Source of the DNA: Stenotrophomonas humi
GTDB lineage: Bacteria > Pseudomonadota > Gammaproteobacteria > Xanthomonadales > Xanthomonadaceae
NCBI RefSeq assembly: GCF_001431415.1
Contig: NZ_LDJI01000026.1
Coordinates: forward strand, 1-64,000
DNA length: 64,000 nucleotides
Direction: 5' to 3'
Part shown: piece by piece, positions 1 through 8,554 of the stretch
Numbering within the stretch: the first letter of the stretch is position 1
Layout: every line of letters begins with the position of its first letter
Program-made: the position numbers and the translations under genes
The notes under the pieces: generated by a model
Seen by the model: only the letters and a program-made list of their open reading frames with translations
Database searches by the model: none
What the model was told of the DNA's origin: nothing

Positions 1-14
1 GTCCCACGCCCCGC

Positions 15-887
15 GTGCTGCTGTACGCCTTCCCCCTGTTCACCTTGCTCGGCTGCGCGGCGACCACCCCCACCCGCCCGATCAGCGACACCGAGCGCGA
101 CGCACTGGCAGCCACCGCGGATGGCAAATTCGACTCTGCCCTGCGTGTCGCCAAGATGTACCGGGCGTGGAACGACCCACGTGCGCTGGACTGGTATGCG
201 CATGCAGCCGCCATCCCGCCACGCACGTACCGCAGCACCAGCGCCGAGGAAGAACTGGGAACAATTCTGGAGCGTGGCCGCCTGGACAGCAGCGACCAAC
301 CGCAGAAGCCCGAAGCCGTGGTACTCAAGCCATCGCCGCGCAAAGCGTTCCGCTGGTACTACAGCGCGGCCTATCACGGCTCGCCCTATGCCATGCATGA
401 CCTGGAGAAGTGGTACACGCGGCGCGGCGACATGGAAGGCGCGCTGCGTTGGCGCCTGCGCTCGGCGGTGTATCTGCGCGAACTGTACAAACTCGACGCA
501 CTGCGCACCGCTACGAGTGGCTCTGCCGAGCCCGGAAGCGCTGCAACGCAACCATCCTCGAACGCGGTCATCACGCGCATTCAACGCAGGGCCGCACGCG
601 GCGATGCCGAGTCACAGGTTGATCTGGGTGCGCTGTACGAAGCGGGTATCGGCGTCGTTGAAGACAAGAGCGAGGCGCTGCGCTGGTATCAGCGCGCGGG
701 CGAGCAAGGCAACGTCTACGGACAATACTTCAGCGGCTTGGCGCTTGGCCGCGGCGGCAAGGGCCTGCAGAAGGATGTGGATGCAGCGGCGGTGTGGTTT
801 GCACGTGCCAATGCGCAGCAGTTCTATCTGGCCGAAGAAGCGTACTGGCGCAAAGCCATTCAACCGCCATTTTTCATCTTCGAGTAA
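15..887 (+). CDS. Sel1-repeat lipoprotein, 5' end possibly outside window
   Basis: The N-terminus has a hydrophobic stretch ending in a lipobox-like Leu-Leu-Gly-Cys (about residues 11-14), so the protein is probably a lipoprotein. The C-terminal third (about residues 190-270) contains Sel1-like helical repeats with the usual pattern: G-D-A-E-x-Q, L-G-x-x-Y, G, then A-L-R-W-Y-Q-R-A. Earlier segments such as FRWYYSAAYHGSPYAM are degenerate copies. Sel1 proteins are scaffolds for protein contacts; no partner is suggested here. The first usable start is a GTG at the window edge and the frame stays open to base 3, so an upstream start is possible. The next gene begins about 100 bases downstream. 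Confidence 0.72.
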   Translation: MLLYAFPLFTLLGCAATTPTRPISDTERDALAATADGKFDSALRVAKMYRAWNDPRALDWYAHAAAIPPRTYRSTSAEEELGTILERGRLDSSDQPQKPEAVVLKPSPRKAFRWYYSAAYHGSPYAMHDLEKWYTRRGDMEGALRWRLRSAVYLRELYKLDALRTATSGSAEPGSAATQPSSNAVITRIQRRAARGDAESQVDLGALYEAGIGVVEDKSEALRWYQRAGEQGNVYGQYFSGLALGRGGKGLQKDVDAAAVWFARANAQQFYLAEEAYWRKAIQPPFFIFE

Positions 888-989
888 AGCGGCGAACGTT
901 CCTGTACACACAAACGCTGCTCCGGCAAGACTGCATCAATGCTGTGTTGTCGCCCAGAATGACGCTTCAGCTGCTGCAGGCCATCCCCC

Positions 990-1673
990 ATGAGTGCCCC
1001 GATTTTTCGCGACGAAGCCATCACCCGCGAGCGCATGCAGGCCATCATCGCTGCGCACCCAGGCGCCGCCGTGTTTGAGTCCTGCAGCCTGGATGGAGGG
1101 GATTTTTCACGACTGCAGATGGACGGCTTTCAGTTCAACCAATGTTCACTGGCCGGTACATGTTGGTTGGCGGCATCACTGGAAGAAAGCCGATGGCACA
1201 AGTGTCGGGGCGGCCAGTGTGATTTCAGCTCGGCGCTGCTCAGCGATTCGCGCTTCGCCCATTGCGACCTCAACAACAGTTACTGGCGGCGCGCAACACT
1301 GTCGTCGGCGCAGTTCCAGGACTGCAAGCTCACCGGTGCGCATCTGCAGGAAGTGACCGGCTGGGCGCTGGAGTTCCGCGACTGCCTGCTGGTCAGCGCT
1401 GACCTGCGCGGCCTTTCGTTCCGCAAGGCGCAACTGCAAGGGCTGGATTTTTCCGAGGCCGATCTATCCGGCTGCGATTTCCGCGATGCGGTATTCAGCG
1501 GTGGCAGCCTGCGCAACGCGCAGACCCGACTCACCCGCTTTGAGGGCGCCGACCTCCGCGATACCGACATCAGCGGGCTCAACGTGATGGACGCAAAGCA
1601 CTTCAAGAAAGCGGTAATCTCGCAGCGGCAGGCGGCTGCGGCGCTGGCGGCTTTCGGCTTGATTGTTGCCTAG
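990..1673 (+). CDS. pentapeptide-repeat protein
   Basis: The 227-residue protein is built almost wholly of pentapeptide repeats of the A(D/N)LxX type, for example CDFSSALLSDSRFAHCDLNN, then ADLRG, LDFSEADLSGCDFRDAVF and ADLRDTDISG. These should fold as a right-handed quadrilateral beta-helix. The same fold is used by DNA-gyrase-protecting Qnr and McbG proteins, and the length is close to Qnr (about 218 residues). I do not see enough specific identity to call it Qnr. It has no signal peptide, so it is cytoplasmic. A stand-alone gene; the ATG lies about 100 bases after the preceding stop. Confidence 0.8.
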   Translation: MSAPIFRDEAITRERMQAIIAAHPGAAVFESCSLDGGDFSRLQMDGFQFNQCSLAGTCWLAASLEESRWHKCRGGQCDFSSALLSDSRFAHCDLNNSYWRRATLSSAQFQDCKLTGAHLQEVTGWALEFRDCLLVSADLRGLSFRKAQLQGLDFSEADLSGCDFRDAVFSGGSLRNAQTRLTRFEGADLRDTDISGLNVMDAKHFKKAVISQRQAAAALAAFGLIVA

Positions 1674-1768
1674 GCGGACTGAGCATCCGACAACGCTTTC
1701 CGAACGGCGCTCCCAACCACGATGTAAACGCCGTCTCCAGACCACACGGATGCTCCAGAGTCGGTCGA

Positions 1769-2380
1769 TCAGTCGTGATAGAGATATTCGTTGACCTCGC
1801 CATCTCGCCACTCCACCCGGGATCGTAGCCCTTCAGCGCTACGGGCACGTCCGGTTTGTTCCAGGCTTGCCGGCCGATCACTGACCAGGCAGAGCTTCTC
1901 GAAAGCGTTTATCCAACCGCAGCTACGAAGCACGTCGCCGCCAAGGACCAGCGCCGGTGGCGCTGCTTCCAGCATCCCGATTGCGAGCAATGCCTGGGCC
2001 CGACCAAGCGCCTCGGCGCTGCCCCACAGATTGCTCATGCCACCCGAATAAAGCACCCACTCCTGGCTTTCATCTTGGATCGCCGCCTCCAGAGCGTCGG
2101 TGACGGCATGCTGAAAATGAATCAGATTTCCAACACCGTTATCTACAGCACCGGCGAGCTTTTCCCAACCGGCTTGCCAAGCGAAAGGCATGATCACGTC
2201 ACCTTCCAGATCATGGGCAGGCAGGCTCACTTCGCTCCCCCAGTCGCCCAAGGCGCGGGGCTGCGCTGACTGGATCGAGTTGAGCAGCAGGCGCTGCAAC
2301 TCGTCCTCGCTACCCAGCAACTGACTGAAGTCCATCGAGGTGAAATCCTGTCCACTCACCGTCGTCGAAGCCGGAGCCAT
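1769..2380 (-). CDS. uncharacterised protein, probably the 3' part of an interrupted gene
   Basis: A 203-residue acidic protein without signal peptide or membrane segment. It is in the same reading frame as the 71-codon frame upstream (2384-2599) and is separated from it only by one TAG and one CGG codon. No convincing ribosome-binding site precedes its first ATG. The upstream part ends in a FFSSPQAIL motif. That motif, and a Leu-rich helix soon after the break, recall proteins of the DUF6745 type, where such a segment continues without interruption. I infer that this is the larger fragment of one 275-residue protein. Translational restart, suppression or a real separate gene are alternatives. 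No function is assigned. Confidence 0.5.
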   Translation of the reverse strand: MAPASTTVSGQDFTSMDFSQLLGSEDELQRLLLNSIQSAQPRALGDWGSEVSLPAHDLEGDVIMPFAWQAGWEKLAGAVDNGVGNLIHFQHAVTDALEAAIQDESQEWVLYSGGMSNLWGSAEALGRAQALLAIGMLEAAPPALVLGGDVLRSCGWINAFEKLCLVSDRPASLEQTGRARSAEGLRSRVEWRDGEVNEYLYHD

Positions 2381-2383
2381 CCG

Positions 2384-2599
2384 CTACAGGTGCTTCAAGA
2401 TCGCTTGGGGACTGCTGAAAAAAAGTATCTCCGGACACTTCAGCCCAAGGTACTCGTAACACCTGGCGATAGCCTCCTGACAAAGCGCCCTGTCCATCGG
2501 GGCAACACACAAGGCCTCGTTCTGGATCTGCCCCGAGACAGCCTTGATCACTGCCTTGTGCTCCGCGCCAAGCACCGGAGGTAACTGCTTTTTACTCAT
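2384..2599 (-). CDS. short N-terminal fragment upstream of the in-frame TAG
   Basis: Seventy-one codons with a good ribosome-binding site (AAGGA, 6-base spacer) before the ATG at 2599. The sequence has two predicted helices (LCQEAIARCYEYLGL) followed by a beta-strand and FFSSPQAILKHL, then TAG. The following 203 codons continue in the same frame after one more codon. A C-to-T change of a CAG glutamine codon would explain the stop. The fragment is too short to be a complete member of the family it resembles (DUF6745-like, tentative). Confidence 0.5.
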   Translation of the reverse strand: MSKKQLPPVLGAEHKAVIKAVSGQIQNEALCVAPMDRALCQEAIARCYEYLGLKCPEILFFSSPQAILKHL

Positions 2600-2770
2600 G
2601 AATCTTCCTTGGTCATGTGCAATGGATCACCAACAGACATTACTGATGCGTCGGGTATCAAACAACCGGACAATCGGCACGAATGGTCAACTTGAAGGTG
2701 GCTCGCGAGCACGTGCTGCTGGACAACGACCAACAAAGCCTTTGAAAAATTGCCAACGCAATTCCCTACC

Positions 2771-5680
2771 TCAGGTGGGGTATTCGAGGCACTCTCCGGA
2801 CAACTTCCCTTTCGCAGAAGCGCCCCGCACCCGATTCCGACCATCGCGCTTGCCGTGGTACAACGCCCGATCCGCACAGCGCACCAGCCCCATCGGGTCT
2901 TCGTCGGATACAGGGACGCAGACCGCCACCCCGACGCTGATCGTCACCCGCTGCCCCGCCGCTCCCGTAACCTGCTCCACCGCACTGCGGAGGCGCTCGC
3001 CTCGTGCCAGCGCCATCTGCTCGTCACAGTCGGGCAGGATCAGCACGAACTCCTCGCCGCCATAGCGTGCCAGCAGCTCTTCGGAATCGGTCACCTGCGC
3101 GGCCAGCGTCTGCGCGACACGGCACAACTGCAGATCGCCCACGTGATGTCCATGGGTGTCATTGAACTGTTTGAAGTGATCAACATCGATCATCATCACC
3201 GCCAGCGGTTCCTGCCGCTCCGCACAGCGTTGCCATGCACGTGGCAGAGCTTTCTCCATCGCATGACGATTGGCGATACCCGTGAGCCCGTCCGTCACTG
3301 CCAGCGCCGACAGCTGCGAATTGGCATGCTGCAACTCAGCGGTGCGATCACTGATCTTCTGCTCCAGCAGACGGTTCTGCGCATTGAGGCCACGGTTACG
3401 CAGACGCACCACGACCACAACGAACAGCAGTGCCACCAAACCGAAGAACGCGCGAACCCATCCACGCTGATGCCAGAATGGTGCCACCTGCAGCGAGTAG
3501 CTCATCACCTCCGTCGGCGTGCCACGCAGCACGCGCGCCTGCAGCTGAAAGGTGTACGCCCCCGCCGGTAGACGCTGATACGTCAGCTCGCGCCCGATCG
3601 CCCAAGGCGACCACTCGTCGTGATACCCCGGCATCCGATAGCGGAACTCGACCTCCGGTTCCATGCCCTGCACGCCAAAGCGCAACGCCAAACCCGCGCC
3701 GGCCGGCAACATCTGAACGGTTTGCGGCGATAGCGGCAGCAGCGTCGACGGCTGATCCGGCCGTTGCAGTTCAATGCGATCCAGCCGCGCCTGTGGCAAT
3801 GCCATCGGCGACTGGGCAGATGCAGGATCCAGCTGCAATACACTGTCGCGCGTCACCACACGCAACTGACCATCTCCGTGCAGGGCAACCGCCATGAAAC
3901 CCGGCACCCGGCTGTCGCCGATCTGCTGCAACTGGAAGGCATCGGCGCCAGGTTTGCGCCACCACAGTTGCCGCGACGTCCACGCAAAACTCCCCTTTGC
4001 GTTGTCCTCTCCCTCCAGCTCTCCAAGTGCCTGCAAACCCGCAAGCACCGGCAATTTGGCAGCAACAAACCTATCTTCCTGCAGCCGACGCACCTGCTGG
4101 CCCGATATCGCATACAGCATGCCGTCACTGCGGAACAAATGCGTGGCCTGCCCAGGCATGTCAGGCACCCCCTGTGCGACGCCGTAGCGCTGCTCCGCGA
4201 GCAGGCGCCCGCTCTCTGGGTCGAAGCGCCAGCGATGCACGCCGCCGCCGAAATCGCCAGCCCACACTTCGCCCGCAGCAACTTCGTACAGGCCGTCAAT
4301 CTGATTGGCACCGGTCTGCCACTGCGCCATCACCTGCCAACGCCCGTTGCGTTGGCCGAGCACGATGATTCTGCTACTGCTGACGGCCAATACCCGGCCC
4401 GGGTTGAACGCAGACGGCAACAGCCTGCTGACGCTGTCGCCCAGCATCGGATCCAACAGCCGCCGCGGTTGCGCGTGCCCTCGATCAAGCACTGCCAGGC
4501 CATATCGATCGCCGATCAACAAACCGGCATCCGTGCCTTCCAGCGCAAATGTTTCCAGATCCCGGCCCGGCCATTGCAGTTGCGAGAACATCGGGGTGCC
4601 CTCAGCAGAGGGTTGTGCGCTCCACACCCCTATGCCGGCAATCCACAATCGACCGTCATGCCACGTGCTGTCGAATATCCGCCCGCGCAGGCCGTGCAGC
4701 CGGTCATAACGTGTCCATGGCAACGACCAGTGCAGGCGCGCAATTCCATTTTCGCCGGAAACCCATACCGCGCCCTCGCTGTCCTCCACCAGATCATGCA
4801 TCTCACCCGCACTGGCGGCGAAACTGTCGAGGAGGCGTAGATCCGGCGAAAAACGCATGATGGTGCCATCGAAGCTCCCTACCGCGAATCCACCATCGGC
4901 CAATGCGATGCCGCTGTAAGGCTCGTGCAGACGGAATGCCGCATCCGCCTCGGTAACGAGCTTGCGCAGGCGTTTCCCGTCGCTGAAATGAAAGCCATCG
5001 GCAGCAGCGAACAGCAAACCGTCGCGATACGTCCACGCAGCGGGGACGCGCAGCTGGGCGAGCGACTGGGTACCGTCAACCAGCGCCATTGCGGCATTGT
5101 CGACGCGGTACAGGCCTTCCCCTGGCACTCGAAAGTAGACGGCATCACCGGCCACCAGAGGGCGCGAGCGGGCACCGGCAGGCAGCTGCTGCCGTGTGGT
5201 GCTGCCGTCCTTTTCGAGCACGAACAATGCCCCCGCGCTCACCGCATGAATGCCTCGGGACGTTTCCCCCAACGAGTAAACTTCGACCGGGGCCCGCACC
5301 AAACCCGCATTGACCAATCGCGGCAACAGGTCCACGAAGCGATGGGTACCATCGTCGCGTCGCTGCAACTGCCCAAATACGCCCGCACCTGCGACATAGA
5401 TGCTGCCATCACGCGCGCGCATGATCGAATAGACCGGGAACTCGCCGGAAGCCTCAAGCAACTCCCACACGCCGCTGCGGAACAGCATCACGCCCTCGCC
5501 GCTGGCCGCATACAGGTTGCCTGCACGATCAGCGGCCATGCCCGGATAGGTTGGCGACGCAGGCAGTTGGCTCGCATCGAACTGGCGTAGCAGCGGCAGG
5601 CCGTGCATCGTGCCGGTGGCGTGCGCAAACGGCAGCACGCACAACAGCACCAGCACCGTCACAACCTGCCGGAACCCCAT
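2771..5680 (-). CDS. membrane sensor diguanylate cyclase (propeller-Y_Y_Y-GGDEF)
   Basis: About 969 residues. A signal peptide is followed by a long periplasmic beta-propeller region of the two-component-regulator propeller type (roughly residues 40-620), then a Y_Y_Y domain (VEFRYRMPGYHDEWSPW...LPAGAYTFQLQAR, about 675-740). One membrane helix (about 755-775) and a short coiled coil (LLEQKISDRTAELQHANSQL) lead to a GGDEF domain. The active motif RYGGEEF is intact, so it should make cyclic di-GMP. The RxxD inhibitory site five residues before GGEEF is absent (DSEE at that place), so classical product inhibition is unlikely. The ATG at 5680 gives a clean signal peptide; a GTG at 5695 is an alternative. 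It lies 57 bases downstream of dapE and may be read from it. Confidence 0.9.
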   Translation of the reverse strand: MGFRQVVTVLVLLCVLPFAHATGTMHGLPLLRQFDASQLPASPTYPGMAADRAGNLYAASGEGVMLFRSGVWELLEASGEFPVYSIMRARDGSIYVAGAGVFGQLQRRDDGTHRFVDLLPRLVNAGLVRAPVEVYSLGETSRGIHAVSAGALFVLEKDGSTTRQQLPAGARSRPLVAGDAVYFRVPGEGLYRVDNAAMALVDGTQSLAQLRVPAAWTYRDGLLFAAADGFHFSDGKRLRKLVTEADAAFRLHEPYSGIALADGGFAVGSFDGTIMRFSPDLRLLDSFAASAGEMHDLVEDSEGAVWVSGENGIARLHWSLPWTRYDRLHGLRGRIFDSTWHDGRLWIAGIGVWSAQPSAEGTPMFSQLQWPGRDLETFALEGTDAGLLIGDRYGLAVLDRGHAQPRRLLDPMLGDSVSRLLPSAFNPGRVLAVSSSRIIVLGQRNGRWQVMAQWQTGANQIDGLYEVAAGEVWAGDFGGGVHRWRFDPESGRLLAEQRYGVAQGVPDMPGQATHLFRSDGMLYAISGQQVRRLQEDRFVAAKLPVLAGLQALGELEGEDNAKGSFAWTSRQLWWRKPGADAFQLQQIGDSRVPGFMAVALHGDGQLRVVTRDSVLQLDPASAQSPMALPQARLDRIELQRPDQPSTLLPLSPQTVQMLPAGAGLALRFGVQGMEPEVEFRYRMPGYHDEWSPWAIGRELTYQRLPAGAYTFQLQARVLRGTPTEVMSYSLQVAPFWHQRGWVRAFFGLVALLFVVVVVRLRNRGLNAQNRLLEQKISDRTAELQHANSQLSALAVTDGLTGIANRHAMEKALPRAWQRCAERQEPLAVMMIDVDHFKQFNDTHGHHVGDLQLCRVAQTLAAQVTDSEELLARYGGEEFVLILPDCDEQMALARGERLRSAVEQVTGAAGQRVTISVGVAVCVPVSDEDPMGLVRCADRALYHGKRDGRNRVRGASAKGKLSGECLEYPT

Positions 5681-5737
5681 TTGAACTCTGTCCACCTCGC
5701 CCCCCCGGCAAGATTCCGCCCGCTGCTCCGTTACGGG

Positions 5738-6865
5738 TCAGGCGAGCAGTTTTTCGATCAACTTCCGATAAAGCGCAGGCAATGCCTCGAGATCGGCCAC
5801 GCGGACATTCTCGTCCACCTGATGGATGCTGGCGTTCACCGGCCCCACTTCGATGCACTGTGCGCCGAGCGGAGCAATGAAGCGAGCATCGGATGTACCG
5901 CCACCGGTGCTTTCTTCCGGCGCAGCGCCGGCGAACTCGGCCAACACATCGCGCGCCACGCTGCGCAGCCGCCCTTCCGGCGTGTAGAACGGCTCACCGC
6001 TGCGGTGCCAGTTCAGCTCGTAGTCCAGACCGTGACGGTCCAGCAGCGCGGTGATTTCCGCTTCCAGCAGCTCCGCGCTCCAGTGCGGGTTGTAGCGCAG
6101 GTTGAACATCACCTGCAGCTCGCCGGGGATCACGTTGTTGGCACCGGTACCGGCATTGATGTTGGAGATCTGCAGGCTGGTCGACGGGAAGCTCTCATAG
6201 CCATCGTCCCAATGCCGCGCAGTCAGTTCCGCCAGCGCAGCCGCGGCCAGATGGATCGGATTACGCGCCTTGTCCGGGTACGCCACATGGCCCTGCACGC
6301 CCTTGACGCGCAGTTTGGCTGACAGACTGCCGCGACGCCCTACCCGCAGCAGATCGCCCAGCTTTGCCGTGGAAGACGGCTCACCGGTGATGCACCAGTC
6401 GATGCCTTGCCCGCGCTCACGGAACAGCCTGGCGACGTGACGGACCCCGTCGATGGCATCGCCTTCCTCGTCGCTGGTCAACAGCACCGCCAGCGTGCCC
6501 GGGTGCTGCGGATGTGCCGCAGCGAACTGCTCGGCAGCAACCACGAATGCCGCCACGCTACCCTTCATGTCAGCGGCACCACGCCCGTACAGCACGCCAT
6601 CGCGCACCTGCGGCTGGAAGGGGTCGCTGGCCCAGGTTTCAACCGGGCCGGTTGGCACCACATCGGTATGCCCCAGCAGCACCAGCACCGGCGAACCGCT
6701 GCCATGGGTGGCCCACAGATTGTCGACCTCGCCCAGGCGCAGGTGTTCGCAGTTAAAGCCGGCGGCAGCCAAACGAGTGCCGATCAACGACTGGCAACCC
6801 GCGTCATCCGGGGTGACGGAGGGCCGTGCGATGAGGTCGCAGGTCAGGTCGAATACATCGCTCAT
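5738..6865 (-). CDS. dapE: succinyl-diaminopimelate desuccinylase
   Basis: DapE hydrolyses N-succinyl-LL-diaminopimelate to LL-diaminopimelate and succinate in the lysine and peptidoglycan pathway, in the cytoplasm. It is an M20 metallopeptidase with two zinc ions. The metal and catalytic motifs are all visible: [30 protein letters not shown] and, near the end, [10 protein letters not shown]. The start at 6865 gives 375 residues, the normal family length; an upstream in-frame ATG at 6898 would add 11 residues with no family counterpart. It lies downstream of the ArsC-like gene in the same orientation as dapD, the preceding enzyme but one in the pathway. Confidence 0.96.
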   Translation of the reverse strand: MSDVFDLTCDLIARPSVTPDDAGCQSLIGTRLAAAGFNCEHLRLGEVDNLWATHGSGSPVLVLLGHTDVVPTGPVETWASDPFQPQVRDGVLYGRGAADMKGSVAAFVVAAEQFAAAHPQHPGTLAVLLTSDEEGDAIDGVRHVARLFRERGQGIDWCITGEPSSTAKLGDLLRVGRRGSLSAKLRVKGVQGHVAYPDKARNPIHLAAAALAELTARHWDDGYESFPSTSLQISNINAGTGANNVIPGELQVMFNLRYNPHWSAELLEAEITALLDRHGLDYELNWHRSGEPFYTPEGRLRSVARDVLAEFAGAAPEESTGGGTSDARFIAPLGAQCIEVGPVNASIHQVDENVRVADLEALPALYRKLIEKLLA

Positions 6866-6946
6866 GGGAGGCCTCGTTTGGGAGGCGCTTTGCGCCACCT
6901 GGGTGTTGTTGCTGGGAATGGTTTCGCGGCATCTGCCGCACGCGCA

Positions 6947-7303
6947 TCAATCGATGTTGAAGCGCTTCTTGAAACCGTTGTCGCTGAAGCCCTGGCTGAG
7001 CTGACCATCGTCGGTGATGACGACCGGGCGCTTGATCAGCTGCGGGTACTCACGCAGCAGCAGCTTCCACTCGGCATCGGAGGCAGCCGCCTTGCGGTTG
7101 TCCGGCAGCTGGCGCCAGGTGGTCGATGACTTGTTGATCATCGCCTCGAAGCCACCGGCCTTGCCGGCCCACTCGACCAGGGTTTCCGGGCTGGGCTTGT
7201 TGTCGCGGTAGTCGACGAAGGTGTAGCCGACGTTGAAGCGGTCCAGCCATTTGGTGGCCTTCTTGCAGGTGTCGCAGTTCTTGAGTCCGTAGATCGTGGT
7301 CAT
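6947..7303 (-). CDS. ArsC/Spx-family reductase-like protein (YffB type)
   Basis: The 118-residue protein begins TIYGLKNCDTCKKATKWLD and contains a later KRPVV motif, both typical of the thioredoxin-fold ArsC/Spx family. The CxxC pair resembles YffB/YfgD-type proteins next to dapE in gammaproteobacteria rather than a dedicated arsenate reductase. Function in this subfamily is not firmly known; glutathione- or thiol-dependent reduction is possible. The ATG at 7303 matches the family N-terminus. An in-frame extension upstream would run through an intergenic repeat and is not real. It sits between dapD and dapE, the conserved xanthomonad order. Confidence 0.88.
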   Translation of the reverse strand: MTTIYGLKNCDTCKKATKWLDRFNVGYTFVDYRDNKPSPETLVEWAGKAGGFEAMINKSSTTWRQLPDNRKAAASDAEWKLLLREYPQLIKRPVVITDDGQLSQGFSDNGFKKRFNID

Positions 7304-7328
7304 GGCTGAAAGCTCGCGATGATGTGCT

Positions 7329-7451
7329 CCCCTCTCCCGTTCACGGGAGAGGGGCTGGGGGTGAGGGGAGGCTCCTGGCCGGCGGAACCCGCACGAAGCG
7401 CAAGCCCTCATCCGCCCCTTCGGGGCACCTTCTCCCGCTCGCGGGAGAAGG
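7329..7451. repeat. paired inverted intergenic repeat (REP/BIME-like)
   Basis: Two related hairpins in opposite orientation fill the space between dapD and the ArsC-like gene. The first has arms CCCCTCTCCCGT / ACGGGAGAGGGG with a 2-base centre (7329-7354). The second has arms CCTTCTCCCGC / GCGGGAGAAGG (7428-7451) and is preceded by CCCTCATCCGCCCCTTCGGG. This 'CCCTCACCCC...CTCTCCCG' type of element is a widespread interspersed repeat of proteobacteria. On the minus strand the pair lies just after the dapD stop, so it may stabilise the dapD message 3' end. Confidence 0.8.
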
Positions 7452-7471
7452 GAACTTCAGGAGCTGCTGCG

Positions 7472-8554
7472 TTAGTCAGCCAACCCGCGCAGCAGGTCGT
7501 TGACGCTGGTCTTGCTGCGGGTGCGCGCATCCACCTGCTTGACGATCACCGCGCAGTACAACGAATGCGTACCGTCCTTTGACGGCAACGAGCCGCTGAC
7601 CACCACGCTGTACGGGGGGATGTAGCCGTAGGTCACTTCGCCGGTGGCCCGGTTGTAGATGCGGGTGCTCTGGCTCAGGAACACGCCCATGCCGATCACG
7701 CTGTGATGGCCGACGACCACGCCTTCCACCACTTCCGAACGTGCACCAATGAAGCAATGGTCTTCGATGATGGTCGGGCTGGCCTGCAGCGGTTCCAGCA
7801 CGCCACCGATGCCGGCACCGCCGGACAGGTGGCAATGCTTGCCGATCTGCGCACACGAGCCCACCGTGGCCCAGGTGTCGACCATGGTGCCTTCGCCCAC
7901 GTGCGCACCGATGTTGGTGAAGCTCGGCATCAGCACCACGTCCTTGCCGAAGTGTGTGCCACGACGCGCGATCGCACCCGGCACCACGCGCACACCGGCC
8001 TGACGGAAGCGGGTTTCGTCGTAGCCTTCAAAGCGCGACTCGACCTTGTCCCAGAACGGCGCCGGGGCACCTTCCATCACGGCCATGTCGTTGACGCGGA
8101 AGTACAGCAGCACGGCCTTCTTCAACCACTCATTGACCTTCCAGCCACCGTTGCCATCGGGCTCGGCGACGCGGAATTCACCGGACTCCAGACCGTCGAT
8201 CACGCGGTTCACCAGCGGCCGGGTCGAGCCCTCGATCTCGTCACCGGTCAGCATCGCGCGGCGCTCGAACGCGCTCTCGATGCTGAACTTCATTTCCGCC
8301 ACGCCCGGTGCCGGCGGCTTGCGCAGGCTGCGCGCGCCCAGCGCTTCGCTGGCGACCGGCTTGGCGGCCTTCGGCTTGGCCGCAACCCCTTTCTTCAGCG
8401 GCGCCTTGACCGGCTTGGCCACGGGCTTGGCGGCTTTCACCGTTGCTGCGGCCTTCTTGGCAACGACCTTTTTCGCGACCGGCTTGGCAGCAGGCTTTGC
8501 GGCGGCGGTCTTCTTCGGGGCAGCCTTCTTGGCAGCGGGCTTCTTGGTGGCCAT
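7472..8554 (-). CDS. dapD: tetrahydrodipicolinate N-succinyltransferase with Lys/Ala/Pro-rich N-terminal tail
   Basis: The core from about residue 88 ([13 protein letters not shown]) to the end matches DapD, which transfers succinyl from succinyl-CoA to tetrahydrodipicolinate in lysine synthesis. Clear family blocks are [16 protein letters not shown], the left-handed beta-helix segment with [17 protein letters not shown] and [11 protein letters not shown], and the C-terminal [21 protein letters not shown]. Canonical DapD is about 274 residues; this one has 360 because of a tail of roughly 75 residues made almost entirely of Lys, Ala, Pro and Val ([11 protein letters not shown] repeats), like histone H1 or AlgP. 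The ATG overlaps the glnD stop (TGATG), which supports the long form. An internal ATG at 8293 would give a normal-length enzyme. Confidence 0.95.
   Translation of the reverse strand: MATKKPAAKKAAPKKTAAAKPAAKPVAKKVVAKKAAATVKAAKPVAKPVKAPLKKGVAAKPKAAKPVASEALGARSLRKPPAPGVAEMKFSIESAFERRAMLTGDEIEGSTRPLVNRVIDGLESGEFRVAEPDGNGGWKVNEWLKKAVLLYFRVNDMAVMEGAPAPFWDKVESRFEGYDETRFRQAGVRVVPGAIARRGTHFGKDVVLMPSFTNIGAHVGEGTMVDTWATVGSCAQIGKHCHLSGGAGIGGVLEPLQASPTIIEDHCFIGARSEVVEGVVVGHHSVIGMGVFLSQSTRIYNRATGEVTYGYIPPYSVVVSGSLPSKDGTHSLYCAVIVKQVDARTRSKTSVNDLLRGLAD

Noticed and set aside
990..1673. Quinolone-resistance Qnr assignment for the pentapeptide protein
   Set aside because: Fold and length fit, but pentapeptide repeats are common and I cannot see Qnr-specific loops; left as a general family call.
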